From positions 2,363,501 to 2,427,500 of the forward strand of contig NZ_CP022110.1 of assembly GCF_000730165.1 (NCBI RefSeq): a stretch of DNA of 64,000 nt. Direction: 5' to 3'. This DNA is from Nitrospirillum viridazoti CBAmc (GTDB taxonomy: Bacteria > Pseudomonadota > Alphaproteobacteria > Azospirillales > Azospirillaceae). A model generated the notes under the pieces. It was not told the origin of the DNA. It worked only from the letters and a program-made list of their open reading frames with translations, and ran no database searches. Below are positions 42,819 through 52,017 of this stretch, in pieces. How positions within the stretch are numbered: the first letter of the stretch is position 1; each line of letters starts with the position of its first letter. Position numbers and translations under genes: made by a program.

Positions 42819-43373
42819 ATGGCCATCGTCCTCGATCGCATCCTATCCCAATCCGCGTACAGCCATGAAGTCGATGTTCCGATTGAAAAAATCGACATTG
42901 CCGACTGGCTGTTCACCCTGCCTGAGGCGGAATACCTGCGGTGTTGCGCGCCCGATCACATCGCTGCCGGGGTGACGACCACCGACGACGGACGGCGCAT
43001 GTCCATCAATGTCGAGATGATCGGAACGGGCCTGGTGGTGCAGCACTACGTGGCCGAGAAAGCGGGCAAAACCTACTGCCGCATGAATTCGATCTCGGAC
43101 GTCTTCACCGCCAACGGCCGCACCCAGGTGAACGTCGTCTGGGAACTGATGGCCGAAGCGATCGACGGCAACCGCACCCGGTACACCAACCGCGTGACCG
43201 CCCACCCGACCGATGCCTTCATGGATTTCCTGGCGCAGCATGGCGTCGCCTATGAGGACGCCGCCGCGGCGCGCCAAGCAGCGGGCGGCGACCACAATCG
43301 CCGCGAGACCCCCTTGTTCGCCGAGAGCATCGCCCGCCGTGCGTTGACCCGCGCCAATGGGGTGGCATCGTGA
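42819..43373 (+). CDS. Hypothetical protein, first gene of LysR-controlled pair
   Basis: 184 residues, no signal peptide. The middle part (VTTTDDGRRMSINVEMIGTGLVVQHYVAEKAGKTYCRMNSISDVFTANGRTQVNVVWELMAE) reads as long antiparallel strands, and HPTDAFMDFLAQHGVAYEDAAAARQAAGGDHN as a C-terminal helix. This resembles a START/SRPBCC-like lipid- or aromatic-binding cup, but I cannot name a family. ATG 42819 has GGAG upstream; the longer frame from 42213 is antisense to lysR. It overlaps the next gene by 4 nt (GTGA). Confidence 0.7.
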   Translation: MAIVLDRILSQSAYSHEVDVPIEKIDIADWLFTLPEAEYLRCCAPDHIAAGVTTTDDGRRMSINVEMIGTGLVVQHYVAEKAGKTYCRMNSISDVFTANGRTQVNVVWELMAEAIDGNRTRYTNRVTAHPTDAFMDFLAQHGVAYEDAAAARQAAGGDHNRRETPLFAESIARRALTRANGVAS

Positions 43374-44359
43374 AGGGTATCGCCTATGATCGCTTCGGCC
43401 CGCCGGACGTGCTTCAGCTGGTCGAAATGCCCGCGCCACAGGTACGCCCGCATGACCTGTTGGTTCGGGTTGCGGCCGCGGGAGTCAACCGGGCCGACCT
43501 GATGCAGCGCGCCGGCTTCTACGGCGGCCAGACCTTCGGCGACAGTCCCCTGCTGGGTCTTGAACTGGCCGGCGAGGTCATCGAGGTCGGCCCCGGCGTC
43601 ACGGACATGCGGGTCGGGGACCGGGTGATGGCCATCGTCGGCGGCGGAGCCTATGCCGAGGTCGCGCGGGTCGATCGCGGCATGGCCGTGAGGGTGCCGG
43701 ACGGGCTGCCGCTGAGGGAAGCGGCCGGGGTCATGGAGGCCTTCGTCACCGCCTGGGAGGCGGTGGCGCATCTGGCCCGGGTCCAGCCCGGGCAGCGGGT
43801 GCTGATCCATGCGGCGGCTGGCGGCATCGGTTCGGCCGCCGTGCAGGTCGCCCGCGCCCTGGGCGCCACCGTCTACGCGACGGCCTCGGCCCAGCGGGCG
43901 GCGGACGTGCGCGGCCTGGGCGCCGCAGCTGTGATCGATTATCGCGCCACCGATTTCGAGACGGAGGTTTCCCGCCTCACGGAGGCGGCGGGGGTGCACG
44001 CGGTGATCGACTTCATCGGCGGCGACTATCTGGCGCGCAACCTCAGGAGCCTGACGCCCGGCGGTACCCTGGTGCAGGTCGGTGTCCTCAGTGGCGACGC
44101 GGACACCCCAATCCCGCTCGACCTGGTGCTGCACCACCACCTACGCCTCATTGGAACGGTGATGAAATCACGGACGCCGGAGGAGAAGCGCGCCATGGTC
44201 GCCCGCTTCGCGGCGGGTGCCCTGCCCCGCCTGGCGAGCGGCGAGATCCATGCGGTGATCGACCGCGTGCTGCCGCTTGAGCAAGCGGCCGAGGCGCATC
44301 AAAGGATGGAACGTGGTGGCGGCTTCGGGAAGATCATCCTGGCGGTTGAGAAAGGGTAA
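43370..44359 (+). CDS. NAD(P)H-quinone oxidoreductase (zinc-independent MDR family)
   Basis: 329 residues of the quinone-oxidoreductase/PIG3 branch of medium-chain dehydrogenases: RVAAAGVNRADLMQRAGFY (substrate domain), GLELAGEVIEVGPGVTDMRVGDRVMAIVGGGAYAE, and the NADP-binding LIHAAAGGIGSAAVQVARALGATVYATASA (AAxGGxG). The zinc-ligand cysteines of alcohol dehydrogenases are absent. It probably reduces quinones or reactive enals. Starts on GTG 43370, translationally coupled to the gene before it. Likely regulated by the divergent LysR protein. Confidence 0.9.
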   Translation: MKGIAYDRFGPPDVLQLVEMPAPQVRPHDLLVRVAAAGVNRADLMQRAGFYGGQTFGDSPLLGLELAGEVIEVGPGVTDMRVGDRVMAIVGGGAYAEVARVDRGMAVRVPDGLPLREAAGVMEAFVTAWEAVAHLARVQPGQRVLIHAAAGGIGSAAVQVARALGATVYATASAQRAADVRGLGAAAVIDYRATDFETEVSRLTEAAGVHAVIDFIGGDYLARNLRSLTPGGTLVQVGVLSGDADTPIPLDLVLHHHLRLIGTVMKSRTPEEKRAMVARFAAGALPRLASGEIHAVIDRVLPLEQAAEAHQRMERGGGFGKIILAVEKG

Positions 44360-44471
44360 GCCCCAATGGTCCCCCGCCCTCAAAACGCCTTGCTTCCGCC
44401 CCAACGCCGCCGCCGTCCGCGCGCATCCCTCGGCACGGATGGGACGCGCATAAGATGCGGAAGGGGGCGCC

Positions 44472-44906
44472 ATGGCAAAGCGATGGTGGTGCGTGGGCGG
44501 AGTATTGCTGGGGCTGTCGGCGTGTGCGACGCCGGAACCGGGGCTGATCCCGCCGGCACCACCACCCCTCACGGCACAGACCTTCGCCGGCGAGGCGGGG
44601 AGCGCGCGGGGCAATTACCCCGGCTTCCAGATGGACGAAACCTATATGCCCCGCCCTCCCCTCTCGGGCCCCTGCACGGTGTTCGTGTGGGACCGGCCGC
44701 TGCCTGGGGGCTGGGCCTTGCGGGCCAAGTCCGCCTCCTGCCCCGATCCGGGCAAGCCCGGGTTCCAGCTGCCCGTGGATTTGGGGCAGAGTTTCCTTCC
44801 GCTGTCCGACAGCACGCTGGCCCATGGCTGGGACATGCCGCCGGAGCCCGACCGGCCGCCCACGGCGCCTGGCGCCCCCCTTCCCAAGGTGGAAGGGGGG
44901 CCGTGA
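44472..44906 (+). CDS. Small Pro-rich lipoprotein
   Basis: 144 residues. Signal peptide MAKRWWCVGGVLLGLSAC with lipobox LSAC (Cys18). The mature part is Pro/Gly-rich with two cysteines (GPCTVFVWDRPLPGGWALRAKSASC) and a disordered Pro-rich end. SD GGAAGGGGG lies upstream. It converges on the peptide-binding protein gene with 5 nt between stops. No known family. Confidence 0.7.
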   Translation: MAKRWWCVGGVLLGLSACATPEPGLIPPAPPPLTAQTFAGEAGSARGNYPGFQMDETYMPRPPLSGPCTVFVWDRPLPGGWALRAKSASCPDPGKPGFQLPVDLGQSFLPLSDSTLAHGWDMPPEPDRPPTAPGAPLPKVEGGP

Positions 44907-44911
44907 ACGCC

Positions 44912-46627
44912 TCACGGCATGAGATCCAGGAAGCGGGTGGGCGACAGATCCAGCGGGTTGGGGACCCAGCCGGTGACGCGAGGTGACACCAGGCGCCGCA
45001 TGGTCTTGTGGAACAAGGGGATGACGGGCGTGTCGTCCATCATCAGCCGCTCCGCCCGGCGCAGCAGGCCGGCGCGGCGGCCGGGGTCGGGCTCGCCGTT
45101 CGCCTCCTCCATCAGCGCGTCGAACAGCGGATTGCGGTAGCTGGCATAGTTCTCCTGCCCGGCATCGCCCCGCATCAGCGCCAGGAAGCTGTTGGCGTCG
45201 GCGTAATCGCCGATCCAGGAGGCGAAGACCACGTCCTTGAAGGTTTTCGCATTCGACTGAGCCGCCACGATGCGGAAGTCCTGGGCATCCAGGCGCACCT
45301 CCACCCCCAGCACGTCATGCCATTGCCGGGCCACCGCCACGGCCACGGCCTGCCAGTTGGCGCCCGTGGGGAACAGGAGGGAAATGGGTGGCAGCGCCCT
45401 GCCCCCAGGACCGCCCTTGGAACCGGCACCGGGACCATAACCGGCCTCCACCAGCAAGGCCCGCGCATGCCGCTCGCGCTCGGCCTGCGGCTGGTCACGC
45501 CAGGCGGGCCAGCCCGGTTCATAGCCAGTAATGCCCGGGCCGGGCGCCAGGCGCGGCACATAGCTGTAGGCCGGCTGCTCCCCGCCCAGCACGCGGTTGG
45601 CCAGCGCCTCACGGTCGACCGCCAGAGTCAGGGCCTCGCGCAAGGCCGGGGAGGACTTCCACGGCTCATTGCGCAGGTTGAAACTGAGGAAATAGGTGTC
45701 GTAAGTGTCGCCGCTTACGAAAGCCTCCTTAAGCGCCGACCGGGCCCACGCCACCTGATCTATGGGCAGTTCGTAGGTGGTCTGCACCTGCCCGTCGCGG
45801 AACAGCCGCATCTCCGCCGCGCGGTCCTCCAGCGGCAGATCCCGTACCACGGCGATGGGAACCTTGGCCTGGTCGTAATAGGCGGGATTGCGCACCAGGG
45901 TCAGGTGGTCGCGCGGCACGTTTTCCGCCAGTACGTAGGCGCCGCTGGAAACGTAGTGGCCGGGCTCCGTAAAGGCGTCGCCATGGGCCTGCACGCTGGC
46001 CTTCTGCACGGCGAATAGGGCCTGGTGCTGCAGCATGGCCAGGAAATAGGCCGTGGGCCGCACCAGTTCCACCTGGAAGGTGGTGGCGTCCAACGCCGTC
46101 ACGCCCAGGCGGCTGACGTCCTTGATCGTCCCCTTGGTGATGGCCTCGCCATTCACCACGATCCACATGTAATAGGCGTAGGGCGCCGCCGTGCGCGGGT
46201 CCGCCAGGCGGCGCCAGGAGAAGACGAAATCGTCCGCCGTGACCGGCGTGCCGTCCGACCATTTGGCGTCCGCCCGCAGCTTGAAGGTGTAGATGCGCCC
46301 GTCGGGGGAAACGGTCCAGCTTTCCGCCAGGGCCGGCCGGGCGCCGCCCCGTCCGTCGGGAGCCAGCAACCCCTCCAGCAGGTCGTCGATCACCAGGCTT
46401 TCGGAGGAAAGATCGGCGCGCTGCGGGTCCAACGTCACCGTCGCGCCGCCGATGGAGCGCACCAGCGTCTTGGCCGCCACCGCGCCGGATGGGGCCGCGC
46501 CGGATGGGGCCGCTTGGGCCGCCGCGTGCCACAAGGGACCGTTCAGCGCGGCGAAGCCGGCCAACAGCGTCAAGCGGGACGCCCAGACGCGGCGGCGCCC
46601 GGCCCGGCAATACAACGATCCCCCCAT
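44912..46627 (-). CDS. ABC transporter substrate-binding protein, oligopeptide type (SBP_bac_5)
   Basis: 571 residues with a signal peptide (ASRLTLLAGFAALNGPLWHAAAQA). OppA-like features: LVRSIGGATVTLDPQRADLSSESLVIDDLLEGLLAPDG, ALAESWTVSPDGRIYTFKLRADAKWSDGTPVTADDFVFSWRRLADP (the family signature), PTAYFLAMLQHQALFAV, and NPLFDALMEEANGEPD...DDTPVIPLFHKTMRRLVSPRVTGWVPNPLD. It binds peptides in the periplasm for an ABC importer, but no permease or ATPase gene is adjacent, so partners are elsewhere. ATG 46627 is preferred over ATG 46708 because it leaves a normal signal peptide. Confidence 0.9.
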   Translation of the reverse strand: MGGSLYCRAGRRRVWASRLTLLAGFAALNGPLWHAAAQAAPSGAAPSGAVAAKTLVRSIGGATVTLDPQRADLSSESLVIDDLLEGLLAPDGRGGARPALAESWTVSPDGRIYTFKLRADAKWSDGTPVTADDFVFSWRRLADPRTAAPYAYYMWIVVNGEAITKGTIKDVSRLGVTALDATTFQVELVRPTAYFLAMLQHQALFAVQKASVQAHGDAFTEPGHYVSSGAYVLAENVPRDHLTLVRNPAYYDQAKVPIAVVRDLPLEDRAAEMRLFRDGQVQTTYELPIDQVAWARSALKEAFVSGDTYDTYFLSFNLRNEPWKSSPALREALTLAVDREALANRVLGGEQPAYSYVPRLAPGPGITGYEPGWPAWRDQPQAERERHARALLVEAGYGPGAGSKGGPGGRALPPISLLFPTGANWQAVAVAVARQWHDVLGVEVRLDAQDFRIVAAQSNAKTFKDVVFASWIGDYADANSFLALMRGDAGQENYASYRNPLFDALMEEANGEPDPGRRAGLLRRAERLMMDDTPVIPLFHKTMRRLVSPRVTGWVPNPLDLSPTRFLDLMP

Positions 46628-46721
46628 ATGCACGGCCCCCCAAAGCCCCAGCCCCAGTCCGTCCGGACCGGGGCCCATCACGGTAGTGGCGCGCCCCCGC
46701 CGGGGCAAGCGCCAGCTGCCG

Positions 46722-48584
46722 TCAGCGACCGGCGGACGCCGGGCCGATGGGCGCCGTCGGCGGGGCCGCGGCGGGCGGCTGGGGCGCCACCTTGGGCAGG
46801 CGCAGGAAAAAGCGCGTGCCCCGGCCGGGCGCGCTGTCCACCTCGATGCGGCCGCCCAGGGTGCGGGTCACCAGGTTGAACACGATGTTGAGGCCCAGCC
46901 CCGTGCTGCCAGCCCCACGCCGGGTGGTGAAGAAGGGATCGAAGATGCGGGGCAGGGCATCGGCCGGGATGCCCTTGCCGTCATCGGCGAACAGAATCTC
47001 CACATGCTCCACCGCCAGCCGGCCGGCGGCCGGCGGCGGCGACGGCAGGGGGGAGACGGTGATGGTCAGGCGTCCCGCCTGCCCCGGAGCGTAGGCATGC
47101 AGCGTGGCGTTGACGATCAGGTTGGTCAGAACCTGGCTGAGCGCCCCGGGATAGGTGTCCAGCACCAGGCCGGCCGGGCAGTCTATGGTCAGCACATGGC
47201 CTGGCCGCTTCCACTGCGGGCCCAGGCTGATGGCGATTTCCTCCAGGTAAGGCTTCAGCGACAGCACCCGGCGTTCGTCGCTGGTCTGGTCGACGGCGAT
47301 GTTCTTGAAGCTCTGCACCAGGCGGGAGGCGCGCCCCGCGTTGACGGTCATCAGGTTGGCCGTCTCTTCCACCAGATCCAGGAAATCCATCAGCGCCGTC
47401 CGGCGCGGCGGACCATTGGCGAGATCATCGCGGAATTCCCGCAGGCGGTCGGCCAGGAAGGTGGCGGCGGTATAGCTGATGCCCACCGGCGTGTTCAGCT
47501 CGTGCGCCACCCCGGCCACCAGTTCGCCCAGCGAGGCCAGCTTTTCCGCCTGCACCAGGCTCTCCTGCGTGTCGCGCAATTCCTGCAGCGCCCGCGCGGT
47601 TTCGGCATGGGCCCGCGCCGTTTCCTCCTCATGGCGGTAGCGTTCGGTGACGTCGTTGTAGATGGACACCCAGCCTAGTCCCGGCATGCGGTTGCGGCGG
47701 AACTCGACGATGCGCCCATCCTCGCCGCCGATGTGGATGGTGCCGCTGCCCTCCGCCCGCTCTCCATCCGGCCGGCCCTCGGCCCGATAGCGCAGTAGCT
47801 GCCACTGCACCAACAGCTCCCGCTCCTCCTCACTGGGGGTCAGCTGCGGCGGGCGGGCGGCCTGCAGGGCCAGCAGCCGGCCCAGCCACGGCACGGCGGC
47901 GACCGCCTGGGCATCGAACTGGGCAGGGTCCAGCCGGATGGCGTCGTAATCACCCCGGCGGGACTGCCAGCGGGCAAGGTCCGGCATGTTGGGATAGGCG
48001 CGGATGATCTCATCCGTGGCGCCGCCGATGGCCGGCCAGTTGCGACTCCACACCACGAAATTGAAGCGCTCGTCCATCACCATGAAGCCGCCCGGCACCG
48101 CCTCCATGGCGGCACTGAGGATGGCGGACTTGCGCCGCAGCTCCTCCTCCACCAGGCGGCGGTCGGTGATGTCGCTGTAGCTCAGCACGATGCCGCCGCC
48201 GGGGATGCGTTCCTCCACCGCGCGATACCAGCGGTCGCCGATCAGCCCCTCGCGGGCGATACCGCGCTGGGACAGGCGGCGGGCGACGTAGGCTTCCGGG
48301 TCCGCTTCCGCCTGGGGCACTTGGCCGGCGGCGATGGAATGGCGCAGCAGATCCTCGAACCGCCACCCCAGGATGACGCCCGCCGCCGGCGAGCGGGGGA
48401 ACATTTCATGGTAACGGTCGTTGGCGAACACCACGCGGTCGTCGGGCCCGAAGACGACGATGGCTTGGGAAAAGCGCTGCAGCACGGCGTAGAGCTGGGC
48501 CGCCATGGCCGGCGACGGTTCGGGTGTCGCCGGGCCCTGGGCCCGCGGGGCCTCGGACGGGTCAGTGTCGCCGTGCGCTGTCAT
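46722..48584 (-). CDS. PAS-domain sensor histidine kinase (orphan)
   Basis: 620 residues, no transmembrane helix, so cytoplasmic. Two PAS domains (about residues 28-140, IVVFGPDDRVVFANDRYHEMFP; and about 150-315, FMVMDERFNFVVWSRNWPAIGG, both of the PAS-7 kind) precede a coiled coil (about 315-355). HisKA follows with the phospho-acceptor in GVAHELNTPVG. HATPase_c has the N box LTNLIVNATLHAY, G1 FADDGKGIP, F box FDPFFTT and G2 GSTGLGLNIV. The H-box ELNTP variant is that of HPK4 kinases. No response regulator neighbours it. The signal is probably redox or a small ligand, but this cannot be read. Confidence 0.92.
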   Translation of the reverse strand: MTAHGDTDPSEAPRAQGPATPEPSPAMAAQLYAVLQRFSQAIVVFGPDDRVVFANDRYHEMFPRSPAAGVILGWRFEDLLRHSIAAGQVPQAEADPEAYVARRLSQRGIAREGLIGDRWYRAVEERIPGGGIVLSYSDITDRRLVEEELRRKSAILSAAMEAVPGGFMVMDERFNFVVWSRNWPAIGGATDEIIRAYPNMPDLARWQSRRGDYDAIRLDPAQFDAQAVAAVPWLGRLLALQAARPPQLTPSEEERELLVQWQLLRYRAEGRPDGERAEGSGTIHIGGEDGRIVEFRRNRMPGLGWVSIYNDVTERYRHEEETARAHAETARALQELRDTQESLVQAEKLASLGELVAGVAHELNTPVGISYTAATFLADRLREFRDDLANGPPRRTALMDFLDLVEETANLMTVNAGRASRLVQSFKNIAVDQTSDERRVLSLKPYLEEIAISLGPQWKRPGHVLTIDCPAGLVLDTYPGALSQVLTNLIVNATLHAYAPGQAGRLTITVSPLPSPPPAAGRLAVEHVEILFADDGKGIPADALPRIFDPFFTTRRGAGSTGLGLNIVFNLVTRTLGGRIEVDSAPGRGTRFFLRLPKVAPQPPAAAPPTAPIGPASAGR

Positions 48585-48960
48585 GCCGTCCCTGATGCCT
48601 CCCGCTGTTTCCCGGGTACGGGGTCAGACTATCGGTTTCGAATGCGCAAATGCAATCAGACTTACTCTTTTTACGTGCATCAGCCGAAAGGTGCGGCACG
48701 GGCTTGCATGGGATAGCCTGCACCAGACGCGACGCCGGGGCCAGGACGACGCACACTGAACCCTGTTGCGCCCGCCCCACGCATGTTCTACCTCTCGCGC
48801 TGTCGTCCGGCCGCTATCCGGATGACGTAGGTTTCGCCGACGTTCACGGGTGCTATACCCCTGGGCGATATCAGGCTATACGTGCCCCCGTGCCGCCCCG
48901 CTGGAGGCTGCCCCGACCCGGGCGCCTGGGGGAATCGGGTTTTCAAGGAGAGTGCGAGCA
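48585..48960. other. Intergenic region between histidine kinase and fdxA
   Basis: 376 bp between divergent genes. Apart from the strong SD (AAGGAGAG) for fdxA at its right end, I see no convincing promoter, hairpin or frame. Confidence 0.4.
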
Positions 48961-49299
48961 ATGCCGTATGTCGTGACCGAGCAGTGCATCAAGTGCAAGT
49001 ACACCGACTGCGTGGAAGTCTGCCCCGTGGACTGCTTCTACGAGGGTGACAACATGCTGGTCATCCACCCCGACGAATGCATCGACTGCGGCGTCTGCGA
49101 GCCGGAATGCCCGGCCGAGGCCATCCTGCCGGACACCGACGGCCGCGCCGAGGAGTGGCTGGAGATGAACCGCCAGTACGCCGCCGCCTGGCCGAACCTG
49201 AACCGTAAGAAGGCGGCGCCCGCCGACGCCGACGCCTTCAAGGGCGTGCCGGACAAGTTCAAGACCTATTTCAGCGACAAGCCGGGCAGCGGCAACTGA
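48961..49299 (+). CDS. fdxA: 7Fe ferredoxin FdxA
   Basis: 112 residues. Binds one [3Fe-4S] and one [4Fe-4S] cluster through [21 protein letters not shown] and [17 protein letters not shown], with the C-terminal extension ([24 protein letters not shown]) of Azotobacter FdI-type ferredoxins. A soluble electron carrier. ATG 48961 follows AAGGAGA. It stands alone with its own terminator. Confidence 0.95.
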   Translation: MPYVVTEQCIKCKYTDCVEVCPVDCFYEGDNMLVIHPDECIDCGVCEPECPAEAILPDTDGRAEEWLEMNRQYAAAWPNLNRKKAAPADADAFKGVPDKFKTYFSDKPGSGN

Positions 49300-49687
49300 G
49301 ATTGGCATGAAGCGCCGCCGTCCCCGGGACGCGCGGCGCTTTTTCTTACTCTTTCGGCCGGCCTGCCTAAATCTTCGGCGGCCCCTGCCCAAGACATGCG
49401 CGATTCGCATGTCCGACATCCTGGCCTATGCCGGGAACTTAAGTCGAACACGGTCTTGTCGACCTGTCATCCCACCGTCATATCGAGTATAGTCCTGGAC
49501 GCGAGGATCGGCACGCCGTTCGCGAACGCTTAAGTGCGTGCCACGTTCCCCCAGCGCCTTCGTGCTGTTCGTCCCTTGTCGCGGCCCCCTGCCGGGCCGA
49601 CAGCGACCTTTGCATGCCGTTCCCGGCGCCCAGGCCCGTCTTCCCCGAGGCGGGACTTTAAAAGCCGAATTGTGAGAGCCGATCCAA
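49300..49687. other. Intergenic region between fdxA and carD
   Basis: 388 bp holding the fdxA terminator (49311-49345) at its left end. A TATAGT (about 49488) could be a -10 for carD but lacks a clear -35. Nothing else is seen. Confidence 0.4.
49311..49345 (+). terminator. Intrinsic terminator of fdxA
   Basis: Stem AGCGCCGC-CGTCCC / GGGACG-C-GCGGCGCT (14 pairs with a single bulge) closed by a CG loop, then T5; 11 nt after the stop. Confidence 0.85.
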
Positions 49688-50188
49688 ATGACCGATAAGC
49701 TCGATTTCGTCACTGGTGATTACGTCGTTTACCCTGCCCACGGGGTGGGACGCATCGTGGCCATCGAAAAGCACGCCATCGCCGACATGGAGGTGGTGCT
49801 GTACGCCATCACCTTCGAGAAGGAGCGGATGACGCTGAAGGTGCCGGTGATGAAGGCCAAGAACGCCGGCCTGCGCCGCCTGTCCAGCAAGGATCGGATC
49901 AAGGACGCGATGGAGACCCTGCAGGGCCCGTCCAAGATCAAGCGCATCATGTGGAGCCGCCGCGCCCAGGAGTATGAGGCCAAGATCAACTCCGGCGACC
50001 CCGTGTCCATCGCCGAGGTGGTGCGCGACCTGCACCGCGGCACCGACCAGTCCGACCAGTCCTACAGCGAGCGGCAGATTTACCACGCCGCGCTGGAGCG
50101 TCTGGCCCGCGAGCTGGCCGCCGTCGAGAAGATCGATGAGCGCAAGGCGACCGAGCGGCTGGAAGCCGTGCTGGCGAAGGCGGCCTAA
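49688..50188 (+). CDS. carD: CarD-family transcriptional regulator
   Basis: 166 residues. N-terminal RNA-polymerase-interacting Tudor-like domain (FVTGDYVVYPAHGVGRIVAIEKHAIADMEVVLYAITFEKERMTLKVPVMKAKNAGLRRL) and an all-helical C-terminal DNA-contacting domain (IKRIMWSRRAQEYEAKINSGDPVSIAEVVRDLHRGTDQSDQSYSERQIYHAALERLARELA). CarD stabilises open complexes at rRNA and other promoters. ATG 49688. Monocistronic, ending at the terminator at 50260-50296. Confidence 0.95.
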   Translation: MTDKLDFVTGDYVVYPAHGVGRIVAIEKHAIADMEVVLYAITFEKERMTLKVPVMKAKNAGLRRLSSKDRIKDAMETLQGPSKIKRIMWSRRAQEYEAKINSGDPVSIAEVVRDLHRGTDQSDQSYSERQIYHAALERLARELAAVEKIDERKATERLEAVLAKAA

Positions 50189-50259
50189 GCCATTCGCCGC
50201 GAGGTCCGCCGGTATCCGCCCATTGGGGGTACGGTTCGCCGGCATCACTATACTTAGTG

Positions 50260-50296
50260 GAAAAAGGGGTGATCGGGCTCGATCGCCCCTTTTTTC
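50260..50296 (+). terminator. Intrinsic terminator of carD
   Basis: AAAAAGGGG-T-GATC / GATC-G-CCCCTTTTTT around a GGGCTC loop, followed by T6; 72 nt after the carD stop. Confidence 0.85.
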
Positions 50297-50353
50297 ATGG
50301 GGCGGCGGCGCATACACTGGTCGGCAACTTCCTCTGCCGGTCTGACCCAACGC

Positions 50354-51169
50354 ATGAACGAACAAGAGCGCTTTGTCGTGCTGGGCCGTCCACGGCGCAT
50401 CTGGGCCGTGGGGGCGATCCATGGCGACGTCGACCGGCTGGCCGCCCTGCACGACGATATCGGCGCCCGTTTCCAGCCGGGTGACCGGCTGATCTACCTG
50501 GGCAACCTGATCGGCCGCGGCCCCCGCGTGCGGGACACGATGGACGAGCTTTTGTCCTTCCGCCGCGCCGTCCTGTCTGTGCGCGGCGTTATCGTCAGCG
50601 ACCTGGTCTATCTGCGCGGCGGGCAGGAGGAGATGTGGCAGAAGCTGCTGCAACTGCAGTTCGCCCCCAATCCCACCGAAGTGCTGCAGTGGATGATGAC
50701 CCAGGGCGTGGACGCCACGCTGGCGGCCTATGGCGGCAGCGCCTACCAGGGGGTGGCCGCCGCCCGAGACGGCGCCGTCTCGCTGGCCCGCTGGACCGGA
50801 CAGCTGCGCACCGCCCAGCGCGCCGCCCCTGGCCACGACGCCCTGTTCGCCGCCCTGCGCCGCGCCGCCTATACCGAGCGGCGGCAGGGACGGCTGCCCG
50901 AACTGCTGTTCGTGAACGCCGGCATCGACACCTCGCGCCCGCTGGCCGCCCAGGGCGACAGCTTCTGGTGGGGCGGCGGCGCCTGGTCCCGCATCGAGGG
51001 CCCCTACGCCGGCTTCGGCCGGGTGGTGCGCGGCTATGATCCCGGCCATGGCGGGCTGGCGGCCACGCCCGCCACTGTGACCCTGGACGGCGGCTGCGGC
51101 TTCAGCGGCACGCTGGCCTGCGGCTGCTTCGGCCCCGATGGCGAATTGCTAGAAGTGGTCGAGGTCTGA
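50354..51169 (+). CDS. Metallophosphoesterase-like protein with degenerate active site
   Basis: 271 residues laid out like PPP-type phosphatases, but with the metal-binding motifs altered. Expected GDxHG reads GAIHGD (Asp lost, His kept). Expected GDxVDRG reads LGNLIGRGP (Asp to Asn, second Asp lost). Expected GNHE reads LRGGQEEM (Asn and His lost). The later region keeps FVNAGIDTSRPL (normally a His-x-G segment) and the C-terminal GGCGFSGTLACGCF. It is therefore probably a non-catalytic relative, used for binding. ATG 50354 is chosen over 50297, whose extra residues lie in the carD terminator. Stand-alone gene, 69 nt before moaB. Confidence 0.75.
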   Translation: MNEQERFVVLGRPRRIWAVGAIHGDVDRLAALHDDIGARFQPGDRLIYLGNLIGRGPRVRDTMDELLSFRRAVLSVRGVIVSDLVYLRGGQEEMWQKLLQLQFAPNPTEVLQWMMTQGVDATLAAYGGSAYQGVAAARDGAVSLARWTGQLRTAQRAAPGHDALFAALRRAAYTERRQGRLPELLFVNAGIDTSRPLAAQGDSFWWGGGAWSRIEGPYAGFGRVVRGYDPGHGGLAATPATVTLDGGCGFSGTLACGCFGPDGELLEVVEV

Positions 51170-51238
51170 CAGTCCCACGGGTTGACGGCGGCCGCCCGCC
51201 CCCTCACTTAAGGGACGACCCGAACAGGAGCCTTCCCC

Positions 51239-51775
51239 TTGTCCCGCATCGATGAAACCCGCCCTTTCCTGCCGGTGCAGATCGCCGTGATGACGGTGTC
51301 CGACACCCGCGACCCGGCGACCGACAAGTCCGGCGACACCCTGGTGGAGCGGCTGACCGGCGCCGGCCACGTGCTGGTCGCCCGCGCCATCGTGAAGGAC
51401 GACCAGGCGGCCATCACGGACCAGCTGCGGGCCTGGATTTCGGACCCGGCGGTGGACGTGGTCATCTCCACCGGCGGCACCGGCCTGACCGGCCGCGACG
51501 TGACGCCGGAGGCATTCGAAGGCGTCTATGAGAAGCGAATCGACGGCTTCGGCGAGATGTTCCGCACCCTGTCCTACGCCAAGATCGGCACCTCCTCCCT
51601 GCAAAGCCGGGCCACGGGTGGCGTGGCCGGCGGCACCTACCTGTTCGCCCTGCCGGGCAGCCCCAGCGCCTGCCGCGACGGCTGGGACCTGATCCTGCAG
51701 TACCAGCTGGACAACCGTTTCCGCCCCTGCAACCTGGTGGAAATCATGCCCCGCCTTCAGGAGCATCACCCCTGA
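51239..51775 (+). CDS. moaB: Molybdenum cofactor biosynthesis protein MoaB
   Basis: 178 residues of the MoaB/MogA family, which adenylylates molybdopterin. IAVMTVSDTRDPATDKSGDTLVERLTGAGH at the start, VVISTGGTGLTGRDVTPEAF (GGTG loop) and SLQSRATGGVAGGTYLFALPGSPSACRDGWD are the family motifs, with the conserved Asp and Ser-Pro positions intact. Start TTG 51239 with CAGGAG 8 nt upstream; no in-frame ATG precedes the family start. No other moa/mog genes nearby. Confidence 0.92.
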   Translation: MSRIDETRPFLPVQIAVMTVSDTRDPATDKSGDTLVERLTGAGHVLVARAIVKDDQAAITDQLRAWISDPAVDVVISTGGTGLTGRDVTPEAFEGVYEKRIDGFGEMFRTLSYAKIGTSSLQSRATGGVAGGTYLFALPGSPSACRDGWDLILQYQLDNRFRPCNLVEIMPRLQEHHP

Positions 51776-52017
51776 AGACGGGGCCTAAGGCCGCATTCGC
51801 CTGCGATTTCGGTTAAGGGCGGCCCCCCGCAGTTGAAGCGCGGGGTGAAAACCTGTATCGATTCAAGGCCCGGCCGGACGCGCCTTTTCCATGCCGTCCA
51901 GCCCGAGGCCAGACGCGTTCCGGGGATCCTTTCCCAGGGGATATCGCCTACGGGCGACAGGAACGTGGGCGGCCAGGGATGCCGGCACCAAGAATGCGGG
52001 ACCAGGAGAACGACCCC

